Positions 17,240 to 26,078 of a stretch of DNA of 64,000 nucleotides are shown piece after piece. The DNA is taken from the NCBI GenBank assembly GCA_964518335.1, contig CAZFDT010000001.1, positions 62,001-126,000 on the forward strand, given 5' to 3'. The notes under the pieces are model-generated. The model was given only the letters and a program-made list of their open reading frames with translations. It searched no databases and was not told the DNA's origin. The position numbers were made by a program, and so were the translations under genes. Source of the DNA: CAZFDT01 sp964518335 (lineage in GTDB: Bacteria; Planctomycetota; Phycisphaerae; Phycisphaerales; Phycisphaeraceae). Within the stretch, counting starts at the first letter, position 1; each line of letters opens with the position of its first letter.

Positions 17240-17809
17240 TCAGTCGCCGTGCTTCTGGCGCAGCCGCGCGGATAGCCGCAGAATCAGATGCACGCGCTCG
17301 AATTCGTTGACCCAGTCGGCCAGCTCGGCCTTGAGCTCGTGCGTGGGCACCGGCGCGCCCGGCAGCGGGCAGTTCGCGCCCAGCGCCTTGGCCGCCACCG
17401 CACGGTAGCGGCTCAGCGGCTTGTCCCCGTACCAGCCCACCAGCTCGTGATCCTCCGCGCAGAACACCACCACCGGCACGCGGTTGCCCGCGTTGACCTT
17501 CACCCGTTCCTGCAGGTCCATGTGCTCGTCGCGATCCACCCACTTGAGCACGATCCGGCCGCCCGACGCCTCGGCGATCTTCTGGAACATCGGCCCCTGC
17601 CGCACGCAGTCGCCGCACCAGATGCCCGACACCGCGATCACGTTCATCCGTCGCGTGAACCCGCCGACGAGCGATCGCTGCTCATCGGTCAACTGCAACT
17701 GATCGTACATCTTGCGCCACGACGCCTGCTGCTCGGGCTTGCCCGTGGCCACGTAAGCGTCGTAGTCCAGGCCCGCGTCGTGCTTCTGCTTGAGGAATGC
17801 TGCGTCCAT
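17240..17809 (-). CDS. Thioredoxin-family protein with WCGDC active site
   Basis: A 189-residue protein. The redox motif is GIWCGDCVRQGP (Cys65 and Cys68) in a thioredoxin fold with cis-Pro in NRVPVVVF. An N-terminal helical extension (residues 1-50) precedes the fold. There is no signal peptide, so it is a cytoplasmic thiol-disulfide protein, closest in pattern to the Thioredoxin_9 group. ATG 17809 has GGAG about 8 bases upstream. It lies 32 bases downstream of the TetR gene, probably in one transcript and divergent from osmC, suggesting a shared thiol or peroxide stress role. Confidence 0.82.
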   Translation of the reverse strand: MDAAFLKQKHDAGLDYDAYVATGKPEQQASWRKMYDQLQLTDEQRSLVGGFTRRMNVIAVSGIWCGDCVRQGPMFQKIAEASGGRIVLKWVDRDEHMDLQERVKVNAGNRVPVVVFCAEDHELVGWYGDKPLSRYRAVAAKALGANCPLPGAPVPTHELKAELADWVNEFERVHLILRLSARLRQKHGD

Positions 17810-17841
17810 GGGGGTCGCTCCAAGGGGATCGGGTCGGCATG

Positions 17842-18483
17842 TTACGCCGCATCCGCCTCCTTTGCCGGGATATGCTCGGTCAGGAGCTTTTCGACCATCG
17901 GCCGCGCCAGCCGCGCCGCGTCGTCGCGGCCGTGGACGTGACGCATGATCAGCACGCCCTCGAACATCGCCGTGAAAAGATCGGCGAACACATCGGGATC
18001 GGCGGCGCCGGCCTTCTTCGCCATGGCGCGGAACCAGTCGCGTGTGGCTCGCTTGTGCTCGGCGGCGACCTGATGCACCGGGTCGCTGGGGTTGGGAAAC
18101 TCCGCGGCAGCGTTGATGAACAGGCAACCGCCGAACTCCGGGCTGTTGAACCACACGTCCAGCACGTCGAACACGCCCAGCAGTTGCGCCCGCGGATCGT
18201 CGCCCGCCAGGCGCTTGACCGCGCGCTGCCACGCCCGGCTTTCCCATTGGTCGCGCGTCTTGATCGCCTCGATGAGCAGGTGGTCCTTGCTCTCGAAGTG
18301 CTTGTAGAACGTGGTCTTGGTCACGCCGGTGGCGGCGATGATCTGGTCCAGGCCCACGGCGTTGAACCCGCGGATGTAGCACAGGTCGATCGCCGTGTTG
18401 ATGAGCCGATCGCGCGCGTTCTTGGGCTTGACCCGCACGCCGAACAGCTCGGTCACCGGCTTGTCGCGCTGAACGATCCCCAC
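17842..18483 (-). CDS. TetR/AcrR-family transcriptional regulator
   Basis: A 213-residue repressor. An N-terminal HTH (NARDRLINTAIDLCYIRGFN, then VGLDQIIAATGVTKTTFYKHF) is followed by an all-helical ligand domain with a Cys in FGGCLFINAAAEF. The GTG at 18483 is preferred because GAGG lies 8 bases upstream; a TTG at 18513 would overlap the putative operator and promoter. It is divergent from osmC and upstream of the thioredoxin-like gene, so it probably controls both. Confidence 0.85.
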   Translation of the reverse strand: MGIVQRDKPVTELFGVRVKPKNARDRLINTAIDLCYIRGFNAVGLDQIIAATGVTKTTFYKHFESKDHLLIEAIKTRDQWESRAWQRAVKRLAGDDPRAQLLGVFDVLDVWFNSPEFGGCLFINAAAEFPNPSDPVHQVAAEHKRATRDWFRAMAKKAGAADPDVFADLFTAMFEGVLIMRHVHGRDDAARLARPMVEKLLTEHIPAKEADAA

Positions 18484-18502
18484 GGCAGCATCCTCGCTGT
18501 GT

Positions 18503-18532
18503 GTGTACCTCAAGTCAACCCCCGGTGTACCT
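18503..18532. promoter_or_regulatory. Candidate TetR operator: direct repeat GTGTACCT spaced 22 bp
   Basis: GTGTACCT at 18503-18510 and again at 18525-18532, two helical turns apart, lie between the divergent tetR and osmC genes. A TTGACT box (minus strand) lies between them. Confidence 0.45.
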
Positions 18533-18629
18533 GGAGTGCTCTATCCGAAACCGCCGATGCGGCGTCTAATCGTGCGTGGCTGGCGAATGGTTCTCCGGCC
18601 GACGCATCCACCACGAAAGGAACCGCATC

Positions 18630-19223
18630 ATGGCAACGGCAACGGCAACGGCAACTGCAACAGCAACAGCATCGGAACACACCCTCATCAACGGCATCGA
18701 TGTCCAGGCCCTCCGCGGCGCCATCGACGCCATCAAGGCCGATCCCGACAAAGCCCAAACCCAGTGGAAAATCACCAGCCGCTGGCGCGGCGGCACCCGC
18801 AGCGACCACTTCGTCAACGGCTTTTCGATCGGTGGCCAGCACGTCGATCGCAACTTCGTCATCCGCATCGACGAGCCCTGCGAGCTCACGGGCACCAATC
18901 AGTACGCCAATCCCCAGGAGTACCTGCTCTCGGCCATGAACGCCTGCATGATGGTCGGCTACGCCGCCGTCGCCAGCGTCATGGGCGTCACGCTCACCCG
19001 GCTCGAAGTCGAAACCACCGGCGACATCGACCTGCGCGGGTTCCTGGGCATCGACCCCGCCGTGCCGCCGGGCTATGAAAAACTGCAGCAGACCGTCCGC
19101 ATCGCCGGCGACGGCACGCCCGAGCAGTTCGCCAAGATGCACGAGGTCGTTCATCGCACCAGCCCCAACTACTTCAACATCACGCATGCCGTTCCCGTCG
19201 ACAGCCGCCTGGTCGTCGAATGA
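18630..19223 (+). CDS. OsmC-family protein
   Basis: A 197-residue protein. ATG 18630 has AAAGGA 7-8 bases upstream. The OsmC/Ohr fold is recognisable from NPQEYLLSAMNACMMVGYAAVA, where the Cys is the first redox residue of the family (usually around xxxxCxxxxL in the central helix), and from TLTRLEVETTGDIDLRG. The second family cysteine is not evident, so classical peroxidase activity is uncertain; many such OsmC-like proteins are uncharacterised. The first codons are a hexanucleotide repeat giving MATATATATATA. A hairpin terminator follows. Confidence 0.85.
   Translation: MATATATATATATASEHTLINGIDVQALRGAIDAIKADPDKAQTQWKITSRWRGGTRSDHFVNGFSIGGQHVDRNFVIRIDEPCELTGTNQYANPQEYLLSAMNACMMVGYAAVASVMGVTLTRLEVETTGDIDLRGFLGIDPAVPPGYEKLQQTVRIAGDGTPEQFAKMHEVVHRTSPNYFNITHAVPVDSRLVVE
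18631..18676 (+). repeat. Hexanucleotide tandem repeat (GGCAAC-like) at the start of osmC
   Basis: About seven copies of GGCAAC/TGCAAC/AGCAAC encode alternating Ala-Thr directly after the start codon. Copy-number change would keep the frame. Confidence 0.75.
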
Positions 19224-19252
19224 GGGGGGCGGCTCGACACCCCTTCGCACTC

Positions 19253-19280
19253 GGCCGCGGATCGCATCCGCGGCCTTATT
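19253..19280 (+). terminator. Intrinsic terminator after osmC
   Basis: GGCCGCGGAT (19253-19262), loop CGC, ATCCGCGGCC (19266-19275), then TTATT. A perfect 10-bp stem. Confidence 0.75.
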
Positions 19281-19372
19281 GGTGGTCGTCCGAGGTGGCG
19301 ACGCGGCCGGGAGACTTGACGGATGGGGTCGGCGCGGCGAGCCTGTGAGCACTCGCACATGGAGCCGCCGGG

Positions 19373-20662
19373 ATGTCTGAGCTGCCATCATCGTCCAAGC
19401 CCCTGGAGGCGCCGCCGGCCGAACCGCCGCCCCGGCGCGTGGGCGAGCGTCATCTGTGGGAGTTCACGTGGGTGCGCGACCTGCTGTGGCTCGGCGGTTT
19501 CGTGCTGCTGCTGGCGCTGATGTACCTGGCGCGGAGCATTCTCGTGCCGGTGTGCGTGGCGCTGGCGCTGGCGTACGTGTTCAACCCGCTGATCACGTGG
19601 ATGCAACGGCGGTGGGGCTGGCCCCGGTGGCTGGGCGTGACGGCGGTGTTCGTCGTCGTCCTGCTGATCACCGCCAACGTCGCGCTGGTGACGATCCCGC
19701 CGCTGGTCGGCCAGACGCGCCAGCTCATCCAGAGCGCCCCCAGCTACCTCCGCCAGGGCGCCGAGCGGATGAACATCAACTACGAGCAATGGCAGAATCG
19801 CGTGGAGGGCCTGATCCATCGCATTCGCAAAGAGACGGACAAGCAACTCGAGCCGCCGCCGCCCAGCGCCACCGACGGCGTCGTCACCGAGGACGAGCCC
19901 GAGCTGCCCACCCCGCCCGTGCAGGCCCAGGAGCAGAAGCCCGCCGACGTCCCCTGGCAGCAGGTGGGCGAGGTCCTGCTCCGCGGCCTGGGCGTCGGGT
20001 TCGACTTCGTCACCGGCGTGCTGGGCTTCGTGACTTACCTCATCCTCTTCATCTTTCTCACCGCCATCTGTTTCTTCTTCTTCTGCTGGCACTTCCAAGG
20101 CGTCATCGACTGGTTCAGGCAGTTCATCCCGCAGTCGAGCTATGACCGTAGCGTCGAGATTATCGGGAAGATGGACCGGACGCTGTCGGCGTTTATCCGC
20201 GGGCGGCTGGTGCAGTCGCTGGTGCTGGGCGCGGTGCTGAGCATCGGCTGGTGGATCGCCGGCGTGCCCTACTGGCTGCTGCTGGGCATGGGCTGCGGGT
20301 TCCTCAACCTCATTCCCTACGCGGCGTTCGTCGGCTGGCCGCTGGCGATCCTGCTCACCTGGGCCGATCAGCTCGGCGGGCAAGGGACGGCGTTCAATGT
20401 CTGGGGCATCCTCGTCTGGCCTTCGGTGGTGTACCTGATCGGCCAGGCGCTGGACGGCTGGGTCGTCGAGCCCCTGGTCCAGGGCAAGGCCACCGCGCTC
20501 GACCCCCTGAGCGTCCTGCTGGCGGTCATGATCGGCGCCGCCCTGGCGGGCGTGCTGGGCATGCTCCTGGCCATCCCCGTGGCCGCGTGCGCCAAGATCC
20601 TGGCCCAGGAGGTCATCATCCCCAGGCTGCGCAACCGCGCCCAGATCGTCACGCCTCCCTGA
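19373..20662 (+). CDS. AI-2E family transporter (PerM/YdiK-like permease)
   Basis: A 429-residue integral membrane protein. Hydrophobic segments include LLWLGGFVLLLALMYLA, ILVPVCVALALAYVF, LGVTAVFVVVLLITANVAL, LGFVTYLILFIFLTAICFFFF, GAVLSIGWWIAGVPYWLLLG and LLAVMIGAALAGVLGML, the PerM-like arrangement. The loop between TM3 and TM4 contains a Pro/Glu-rich stretch (PPPPSATDGVVTEDEPELPTP). The family name comes from the E. coli autoinducer-2 exporter; many members instead exchange ions or are uncharacterised, so the substrate is unknown. It appears monocistronic, after the osmC terminator. Confidence 0.9.
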   Translation: MSELPSSSKPLEAPPAEPPPRRVGERHLWEFTWVRDLLWLGGFVLLLALMYLARSILVPVCVALALAYVFNPLITWMQRRWGWPRWLGVTAVFVVVLLITANVALVTIPPLVGQTRQLIQSAPSYLRQGAERMNINYEQWQNRVEGLIHRIRKETDKQLEPPPPSATDGVVTEDEPELPTPPVQAQEQKPADVPWQQVGEVLLRGLGVGFDFVTGVLGFVTYLILFIFLTAICFFFFCWHFQGVIDWFRQFIPQSSYDRSVEIIGKMDRTLSAFIRGRLVQSLVLGAVLSIGWWIAGVPYWLLLGMGCGFLNLIPYAAFVGWPLAILLTWADQLGGQGTAFNVWGILVWPSVVYLIGQALDGWVVEPLVQGKATALDPLSVLLAVMIGAALAGVLGMLLAIPVAACAKILAQEVIIPRLRNRAQIVTPP

Positions 20663-20913
20663 TCGGTGACGCCGGACCATCCGCACTTCATCCGCACTCA
20701 CCGAACACGGGGGTGCGGCTGCCACGCTCAGAACGAGGTATGCCATGGCGTTTCTGCCTTGATGAGGGACAGTCCCAGCCGTCGAGGCCGACCGTCGAAC
20801 ACCGCGGGCCGGGCCACAAAGTTAGGTTTATGTTAGCATACTCGCCGCCGCCGGTCAAGATGATCTGCAGCCCCGGTCGCAGCCGGCACGGGGTGCGCGG
20901 GCCGTGCGAGGCG

Positions 20914-22968
20914 TCACGCGCGGCGGAGGATCAGGGCGGCCAGGGGCGGGAGGGTCACGTCGGCGGCGACCTTGTCGCCCGTGACGGCGTTGAGGTGCGG
21001 GCCGCCCAGGTCGATGCGGTGCGGCTGGGTGTTGAAGTTCATGACGAACAGGTGCTCATCGGGTCCGCTGCCGCGGCGTTGCACGCTCACGCCGGGGGGC
21101 GTGTCGGTGGGGACGTTGCGGCGCAGGCCCAGCGACGTCGCCACGCCGCGCAGCAAGTCGGCCTGGAAGCGCTCGTCATGGCGTGAGGCGATGTGGATCG
21201 CCTGGCCTTGGCCGACACGGTGGCGGGTGACGGCGGGCCGGCCGGTGTAGAAGTCGCCGGCGAAGGTCGCCAGTGTCTGGGCGCCCTCGGCGTGGACGAG
21301 GTCGACGTAGTGCCTGGCCTCGTACTCGCCCTGCAAGCCAAATGCGTTGTCGCCTGCTGCAGTGACCTTCTGCCGCCGCGGCTCGGGCAGGGCGTCGATC
21401 TCCTCGACCCATAGGCCCAGCAGTGTTCGCAGCCCGTCGCCCGGCCAGCCGCCCAGCCAGCACAGGTCGGTGTCGTTCACCAGCCCGGTGAAGTACGTCG
21501 TGATGAGCGTGCCGCCGCCGTCGACGAAGCGCGTCAGCCGTTGCGCCACGCCGGGCTTGAGCATGTAGAGCATCGGCGCTATCAGCAGCTTGTACTTGCT
21601 GAAATCGCAAAGGCTCTCGATCACCTCCATGCTGATGTTGAGCTTCCACAGCGGGGCGTAGAAGTCCCACACGACGGTGTCCTCGTACTGCTTGTGCCGA
21701 TTCTGCGGGCCCTGCTCGACGTCGATCGCCCAGCGGTTCTCCCAGTCCAGGATCAGCCCGACCTCGACGGGCGTGGTCAGGCCCACCAGGTCGTCGAGCC
21801 CGGCCAGCGTCCGGCCAAGTGCAGCGACCTCGCGGAAGACGCGGTGGTGCTCCGTGCCCAGGTGATCGACCACGGCGCCGTGGAACTTCTCCGACGAGCC
21901 ACGGCTCTTGCGCCACTGGAAATACATCACGCCGTCGCTGCCGTGCGCCACCGTCTGCAGGCTCGCCAGCTCGTGCAGCCCCGGCCGCTTCAGGGGCGAC
22001 ACCGCCTGCCAGTTCGTCTGGCTGGGCGTCGATTCCATCAGAATCCACGGGCGATCGGGCATGAACGCCCGGTACATGTCGCCCACAAAACCCTGGTAGC
22101 AGGCGCTCTTCCACAGCTCCCACTCCCCGTGCCAGTTGGGATAGGCATCCCACGCCATCACGTCCACGTGCGGCACGAACCGCCAGTAGTCCAGCCCCGC
22201 GTATGTGCCCATCGTGTTGGTCGTCACCGGCACGCCGGGCGCGATCCGTTTGAGCGGAGCGATCTCGTGCTTGAAGAAATCGACCGTCTGGTGCGTGACG
22301 AAGCGCTTCCAGTCGAGCGTCAGCCCGTGCACGCTCGGATCGATCGCGTCGATCTGCGACCAGTCGGAGTAGCGGTGGCTCCAGAACGTGCTCCACCAGG
22401 CGTGGTTGAGTTCGTCCAGCGAGCCGTAGCGATCGCGGAGCCAGGCGCGAAACGCTTCCTTGCAGAGGTTGCAGTGACACTCGCCGCTGTACTCGTTGGA
22501 CACGTGCCACATCACCAGGGCTGGATGCCCCCGGAAGTGCTCCGCGAGTTTGGTATTGATGATCGTGACCTTGTCGCGGTACACGGGGGAGGTGTAGCAG
22601 TGGTTGTGTCGGCCCTGCTGCGGGTCGCGCACGCCCTGGGGATTGCAGCGGCGAATCTCGGGATATCTGGCCGCCATCCAGTTGGGCTTGGCGCCGCTGG
22701 GCGTGGCGAGGTTGACGCTCACCCCCGCCGCGGCGAGCTTGTCCATCACGCGATCGAACCAGTCGAACTCGAAGCGACCCTCCTGCGGCTCGAGCATCGC
22801 CCAACTGAAGATGCCCACGCTGACGACGTTCACCCCCGCCAGCTTCATCAGGCGAACGTCCTCGTCCCAGACGTGAGGGTAGATTTCGGGGGGCCACTGC
22901 TCGGGGTTGTAATCGCCGCCGTGAAGCAGGTGGGGCACGCGGGTGACGGGTCGGGAGGGAGTCGTCAT
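20914..22968 (-). CDS. GH42 beta-galactosidase
   Basis: A 684-residue enzyme hydrolysing terminal beta-galactosides. The TIM-barrel domain starts GGDYNPEQWPPEIYPHVWDEDV. The acid/base is Glu159 in WHVSNEYSG and the nucleophile Glu312 in ILMESTPSQTNW. The structural zinc cluster of GH42 is present: Cys108, Cys164, Cys166 and Cys169 (CHCNLC). The middle trimerisation domain and C-terminal beta domain follow. No signal peptide is seen, so it is cytoplasmic. It is divergent, across 72 bases, from a polysaccharide-type operon. Length is normal for the family. Confidence 0.95.
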   Translation of the reverse strand: MTTPSRPVTRVPHLLHGGDYNPEQWPPEIYPHVWDEDVRLMKLAGVNVVSVGIFSWAMLEPQEGRFEFDWFDRVMDKLAAAGVSVNLATPSGAKPNWMAARYPEIRRCNPQGVRDPQQGRHNHCYTSPVYRDKVTIINTKLAEHFRGHPALVMWHVSNEYSGECHCNLCKEAFRAWLRDRYGSLDELNHAWWSTFWSHRYSDWSQIDAIDPSVHGLTLDWKRFVTHQTVDFFKHEIAPLKRIAPGVPVTTNTMGTYAGLDYWRFVPHVDVMAWDAYPNWHGEWELWKSACYQGFVGDMYRAFMPDRPWILMESTPSQTNWQAVSPLKRPGLHELASLQTVAHGSDGVMYFQWRKSRGSSEKFHGAVVDHLGTEHHRVFREVAALGRTLAGLDDLVGLTTPVEVGLILDWENRWAIDVEQGPQNRHKQYEDTVVWDFYAPLWKLNISMEVIESLCDFSKYKLLIAPMLYMLKPGVAQRLTRFVDGGGTLITTYFTGLVNDTDLCWLGGWPGDGLRTLLGLWVEEIDALPEPRRQKVTAAGDNAFGLQGEYEARHYVDLVHAEGAQTLATFAGDFYTGRPAVTRHRVGQGQAIHIASRHDERFQADLLRGVATSLGLRRNVPTDTPPGVSVQRRGSGPDEHLFVMNFNTQPHRIDLGGPHLNAVTGDKVAADVTLPPLAALILRRA

Positions 22969-23040
22969 GGTGGAGGGTCAGGATATGACTCGGACAAATG
23001 CTGCACAACCGATGGGGCCCAGCGCCGATATAGCCTGACC

Positions 23041-24330
23041 ATGCCCGTGTGCGATCATGCGACATCGTTTGTGGTTTTCGCCGACGACTGGGGTCGGCAT
23101 CCGTCGAGCATGCAGCACCTGGTGGGGCAGTTGGAGGCGCGTTATCCGACGTTGTGGGTGAACACGATCGGGACGCGGCGGCCGACGCGGAGCAAGGGCG
23201 ATGCGAGGCGGGTGCTGGGAAAGCTGCGTTCGTGGGCGGGGCTGGATCGTGAGACGGCGCCGACGCCGGCGAACGTCGTGGTGGTGTCGCCCGTGATGTA
23301 CCCGGGGTTTCGCAGCGATCTGCAGCGACGGATCAACACGTGGCAGATGGCCAAGGCGGTGCAGCGTTACGCCAGCCGGCCGGGTTGGCGCGAGGACGCC
23401 GAGCCGGTCTATCCGCGTCTGGCGCGGCGGCGCGTGGCGATCACGACGCTGCCGATTACGGCGGGACTGGTCAGTCAGTCGCGGCGGCTGGGCATCGATC
23501 AGTGGGTGTACTACTGCGTGGACAATCTGGCGGCGTGGCCGGGGCTCGACGGGCACGTCATGGCGGCGATGGAGTTTCAGCTCGCGCTCGACTCCGACGT
23601 GATCCTCTGTGCCTCCGAGCATCTGCGGCAGCGCATGGCGGCGATGGGCCGCGACGACGCGACCACGCTCACGCACGGCATCGACCTCGACCACTGGTCG
23701 CACGCCCGCGCGGCGACGATCGACCCCCGCAAGTTCCTCGGCGACGTGCATCCGCGATTCATGTTCTTCGGGCTCATCGATCCGCGACTGGACATGAAGT
23801 GGTGCCTGGCCCTGGGCGAAGCCAGCCTCGGCACCGCGTGGCTGGTCGGCCCGGCCCAACCCGGCGCGATCTGGTGGCAGATGACCGATCACCTTCGCTT
23901 CACCGGCGCGGTTCCGTTCGAGCAGCTTCCGGGCGTGGCGATGCGGGCGTCGGTGCTGGTGATGCCCTACGCGGACGTGGCGGTGACGCGGGCGATGCAG
24001 CCGCTGAAGCTGCTGGAGTACCTGGCGACGGGCTGGCCCGATGCCATGCGGCCGGTGGTCGTGCGCGATCTGCCGGCCACGCGGGCTTGGGCCGACTGCT
24101 GCGACGTGGTGACGACGCAGGCGCAGTTCGTCGAGGTTTGCCGCCAGCGCGCGGCGACGGGCCTGCCGGACCATCAGCGCGATGCGCGTCTGCGACGACT
24201 GCCCGGCGAGGCCTGGTCGGCCAAGGCGGAACTGTTCGCCCACCACGTCACACGTCCGATAGCCCGCGTCGCTGCCGAGGCTCGCCATGCGGCGGCGGCC
24301 CGGTCGATATCTCCCCGGTCCGCGGCATGA
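23041..24330 (+). CDS. Glycosyltransferase (GT-B, GT4-like)
   Basis: A 429-residue protein. It begins ATSFVVFADDWGRHPSSMQHL. The central part has YYCVDNLAAWPG and DVILCASEHLRQRM, as in bacterial exopolysaccharide glycosyltransferases. The C-terminal part has PRFMFFGLIDPRLDM, FTGAVPFEQLPGVAMRASVLVMPYAD and MQPLKLLEYLATG, which is the donor-binding GPxPFEQLP...KxxEYLA pattern of GT4-like enzymes. It is the first gene of an operon with an acyltransferase and a FemAB protein, so it probably makes a surface polysaccharide. Donor and acceptor are unknown. Confidence 0.85.
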   Translation: MPVCDHATSFVVFADDWGRHPSSMQHLVGQLEARYPTLWVNTIGTRRPTRSKGDARRVLGKLRSWAGLDRETAPTPANVVVVSPVMYPGFRSDLQRRINTWQMAKAVQRYASRPGWREDAEPVYPRLARRRVAITTLPITAGLVSQSRRLGIDQWVYYCVDNLAAWPGLDGHVMAAMEFQLALDSDVILCASEHLRQRMAAMGRDDATTLTHGIDLDHWSHARAATIDPRKFLGDVHPRFMFFGLIDPRLDMKWCLALGEASLGTAWLVGPAQPGAIWWQMTDHLRFTGAVPFEQLPGVAMRASVLVMPYADVAVTRAMQPLKLLEYLATGWPDAMRPVVVRDLPATRAWADCCDVVTTQAQFVEVCRQRAATGLPDHQRDARLRRLPGEAWSAKAELFAHHVTRPIARVAAEARHAAAARSISPRSAA

Positions 24331-24351
24331 CTCGCGGCGGGAGGTGTCGGC

Positions 24352-24945
24352 GTGTCCATGGTGGGATCGCTCAAAATCGTCGGGCGCATGCTGGGCGTGC
24401 TGCGCGCGCTGCCTTACGTGTGGCTGTACCGCGCCGAGCGATGGCTCCTGGGCGAGCGCCACGCCCTGCTCGAAGCGACCCAGCGGATGGGCATGATCCC
24501 CGGCACGTGGGGCGTCGCCACTCGGGCCGCGTTCTACCGCCGCGTGCTCGACGGCGTGGGCGAGGACCCGACCGTGGGCTTCCTGACCACATTCAGCAAG
24601 ACCGCCGCGACTCTGGGCGATCGGGTGTACATCGGTCAGCGCTGCCTTATCGGATGGGCGCGGATTGACGATGACGTGAAGATCGCCGATCGGGTGCAGG
24701 TCCTCAGCGGGCGGCATCATCACACGCAGCCGGACGTGGAGGAGGTGGCGTTCTCGCCGGTGCGGATCGGTCGCGGGGCGTGGGTCGGCGCCGGGGCCGT
24801 GGTGATGGCCGACGTGGGTGAGGACGCGATTGTCGCGGCCGGGAGCGTGGTGGTGGATCCGGTCCCCGCCGGGGCGTGCGTCGGCGGTGTGCCGGCGCGG
24901 ATGCTGGCGCCGCGGGCCACTGCAACACGGGCTGTCGCCGCGTGA
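24352..24945 (+). CDS. Hexapeptide-repeat acyltransferase (left-handed beta-helix)
   Basis: A 197-residue protein. A basic amphipathic N-terminus is followed by hexapeptide repeats: LGDRVYIGQRCLIGWARIDDDVKIADRVQVLSG, IGRGAWVGAGAVVMADVGEDAIVAAGSVVV and the closing VPARML. This is the acetyl- or succinyl-transferase architecture of WecD/CysE-like sugar O-acyltransferases. A GTG at 24352 follows GGGAGG; ATG 24358 is equally possible. The gene sits 21 bases after the glycosyltransferase and 13 before the FemAB gene. Confidence 0.85.
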   Translation: MSMVGSLKIVGRMLGVLRALPYVWLYRAERWLLGERHALLEATQRMGMIPGTWGVATRAAFYRRVLDGVGEDPTVGFLTTFSKTAATLGDRVYIGQRCLIGWARIDDDVKIADRVQVLSGRHHHTQPDVEEVAFSPVRIGRGAWVGAGAVVMADVGEDAIVAAGSVVVDPVPAGACVGGVPARMLAPRATATRAVAA

Positions 24946-24958
24946 CGGCGGGCGTGTC

Positions 24959-26056
24959 ATGATCCAGATCGTCGAACAACTCGAACCCGCCTTCGAGCGC
25001 GCGCTGCGGTCGTTCCTCGTGAAGGCCCCGGCCGAGCATGGCGTCACGCCCGAGCACGACCCCGGCTGGCTCACCGTGCTGCGCGAGGGGCTGGGCCATC
25101 GCACCTTCTGCCTCATCGCGCGCGACGACCAGACGCAGCAGATCGCCGGCTACCTGCCGGTGGCGCTGGTCGCCAGCCGGCTGTTCGGCCGCTTCCTCGT
25201 GAGCCTGCCGTACCTCAACCGCGCGGGCGTGGTGGCCCCCGACGCCGACACCGCCGCCGCCCTCATCGACGCTGCAGTGACACTGGCGCAGCAGCACGAC
25301 GTCAAGTACCTGGAGCTGCGCCACCAGGGCCGGGGCAGCGACCATCCCAAGCTGTTTGTCAAGAAGGCCGACAAGGTCCGCATGGCCATGGCGCTGCCGG
25401 GGATCGAGCATGCCCGTGACGGCGACGCGGTCCACGCCCTGTGGGAAAGCTACAGCCCCAAGGTGCGCAACGCCGTGCGCAAGGCCGAGCGATCCAAGTT
25501 CGAGGTTCAGTGGGGCGGGGGCGAGCTGCTCGACGAGTTTTACGATGTGTTTGCGGTGAACATGCGCGACCTGGGCACGCCGGTGTACCCGCGCTCGCTG
25601 TTCTTGTGCATTCTCGACACGCTGGCGCCGCGCGCCGAGCTGGCGGCGGTGACGCTCGACGGCCGGCCGGTCGCCGGGGCGCTGCTCGTTCACGACGCCG
25701 CCGCAGAGGGCTACTGCGCCACGACCACCGTGCCTTCGGCCAGCAGCCTGCGCCAGTTCAACAGCAGCAACGCCAACATGTGGATGTACCACCAGCTCCT
25801 GCAGCGGGCCGTGCAGCGCGGCAGCCGCGAGTTCGACTTCGGCCGCTCCAGCGTCGATTCGGGGACCTTCAAGTTCAAGAAGCAGTGGGGCGCCCGCCCC
25901 GAGCCCACCACGTGGCAGTACCACGTCCGCCACGGCGACGTCGGCGCCATGCGCCCCACCCACCCGCGCAACCTCCGCCGCATCCAGACCTGGCAGAAAC
26001 TGCCCGTCTGGCTCACCCGACTGGTCGGCCCGACGATCGTGCGCGGGATTCCCTGA
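24959..26056 (+). CDS. FemAB-like GNAT protein, XrtA/PEP-CTERM-system-associated type
   Basis: A 365-residue protein with a double GNAT fold. Recognisable segments are GYLPVALVASRLFGRFLVSLPYLNRAGVV, KYLELRHQG, YSPKVRNAVRKAERSKFEV, DLGTPVYPRSLF and EFDFGRSSVDSGTFKFKKQWGA. These match FemAB-related proteins often found with exosortase and EPS loci. The family adds aminoacyl groups to peptidoglycan precursors in firmicutes; here the substrate is unknown. The link to PEP-CTERM is supported by three PEP-CTERM genes in this window, though no exosortase gene is present. Confidence 0.85.
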   Translation: MIQIVEQLEPAFERALRSFLVKAPAEHGVTPEHDPGWLTVLREGLGHRTFCLIARDDQTQQIAGYLPVALVASRLFGRFLVSLPYLNRAGVVAPDADTAAALIDAAVTLAQQHDVKYLELRHQGRGSDHPKLFVKKADKVRMAMALPGIEHARDGDAVHALWESYSPKVRNAVRKAERSKFEVQWGGGELLDEFYDVFAVNMRDLGTPVYPRSLFLCILDTLAPRAELAAVTLDGRPVAGALLVHDAAAEGYCATTTVPSASSLRQFNSSNANMWMYHQLLQRAVQRGSREFDFGRSSVDSGTFKFKKQWGARPEPTTWQYHVRHGDVGAMRPTHPRNLRRIQTWQKLPVWLTRLVGPTIVRGIP

Positions 26057-26078
26057 CCGCGCACACGCACGGCGCCGC

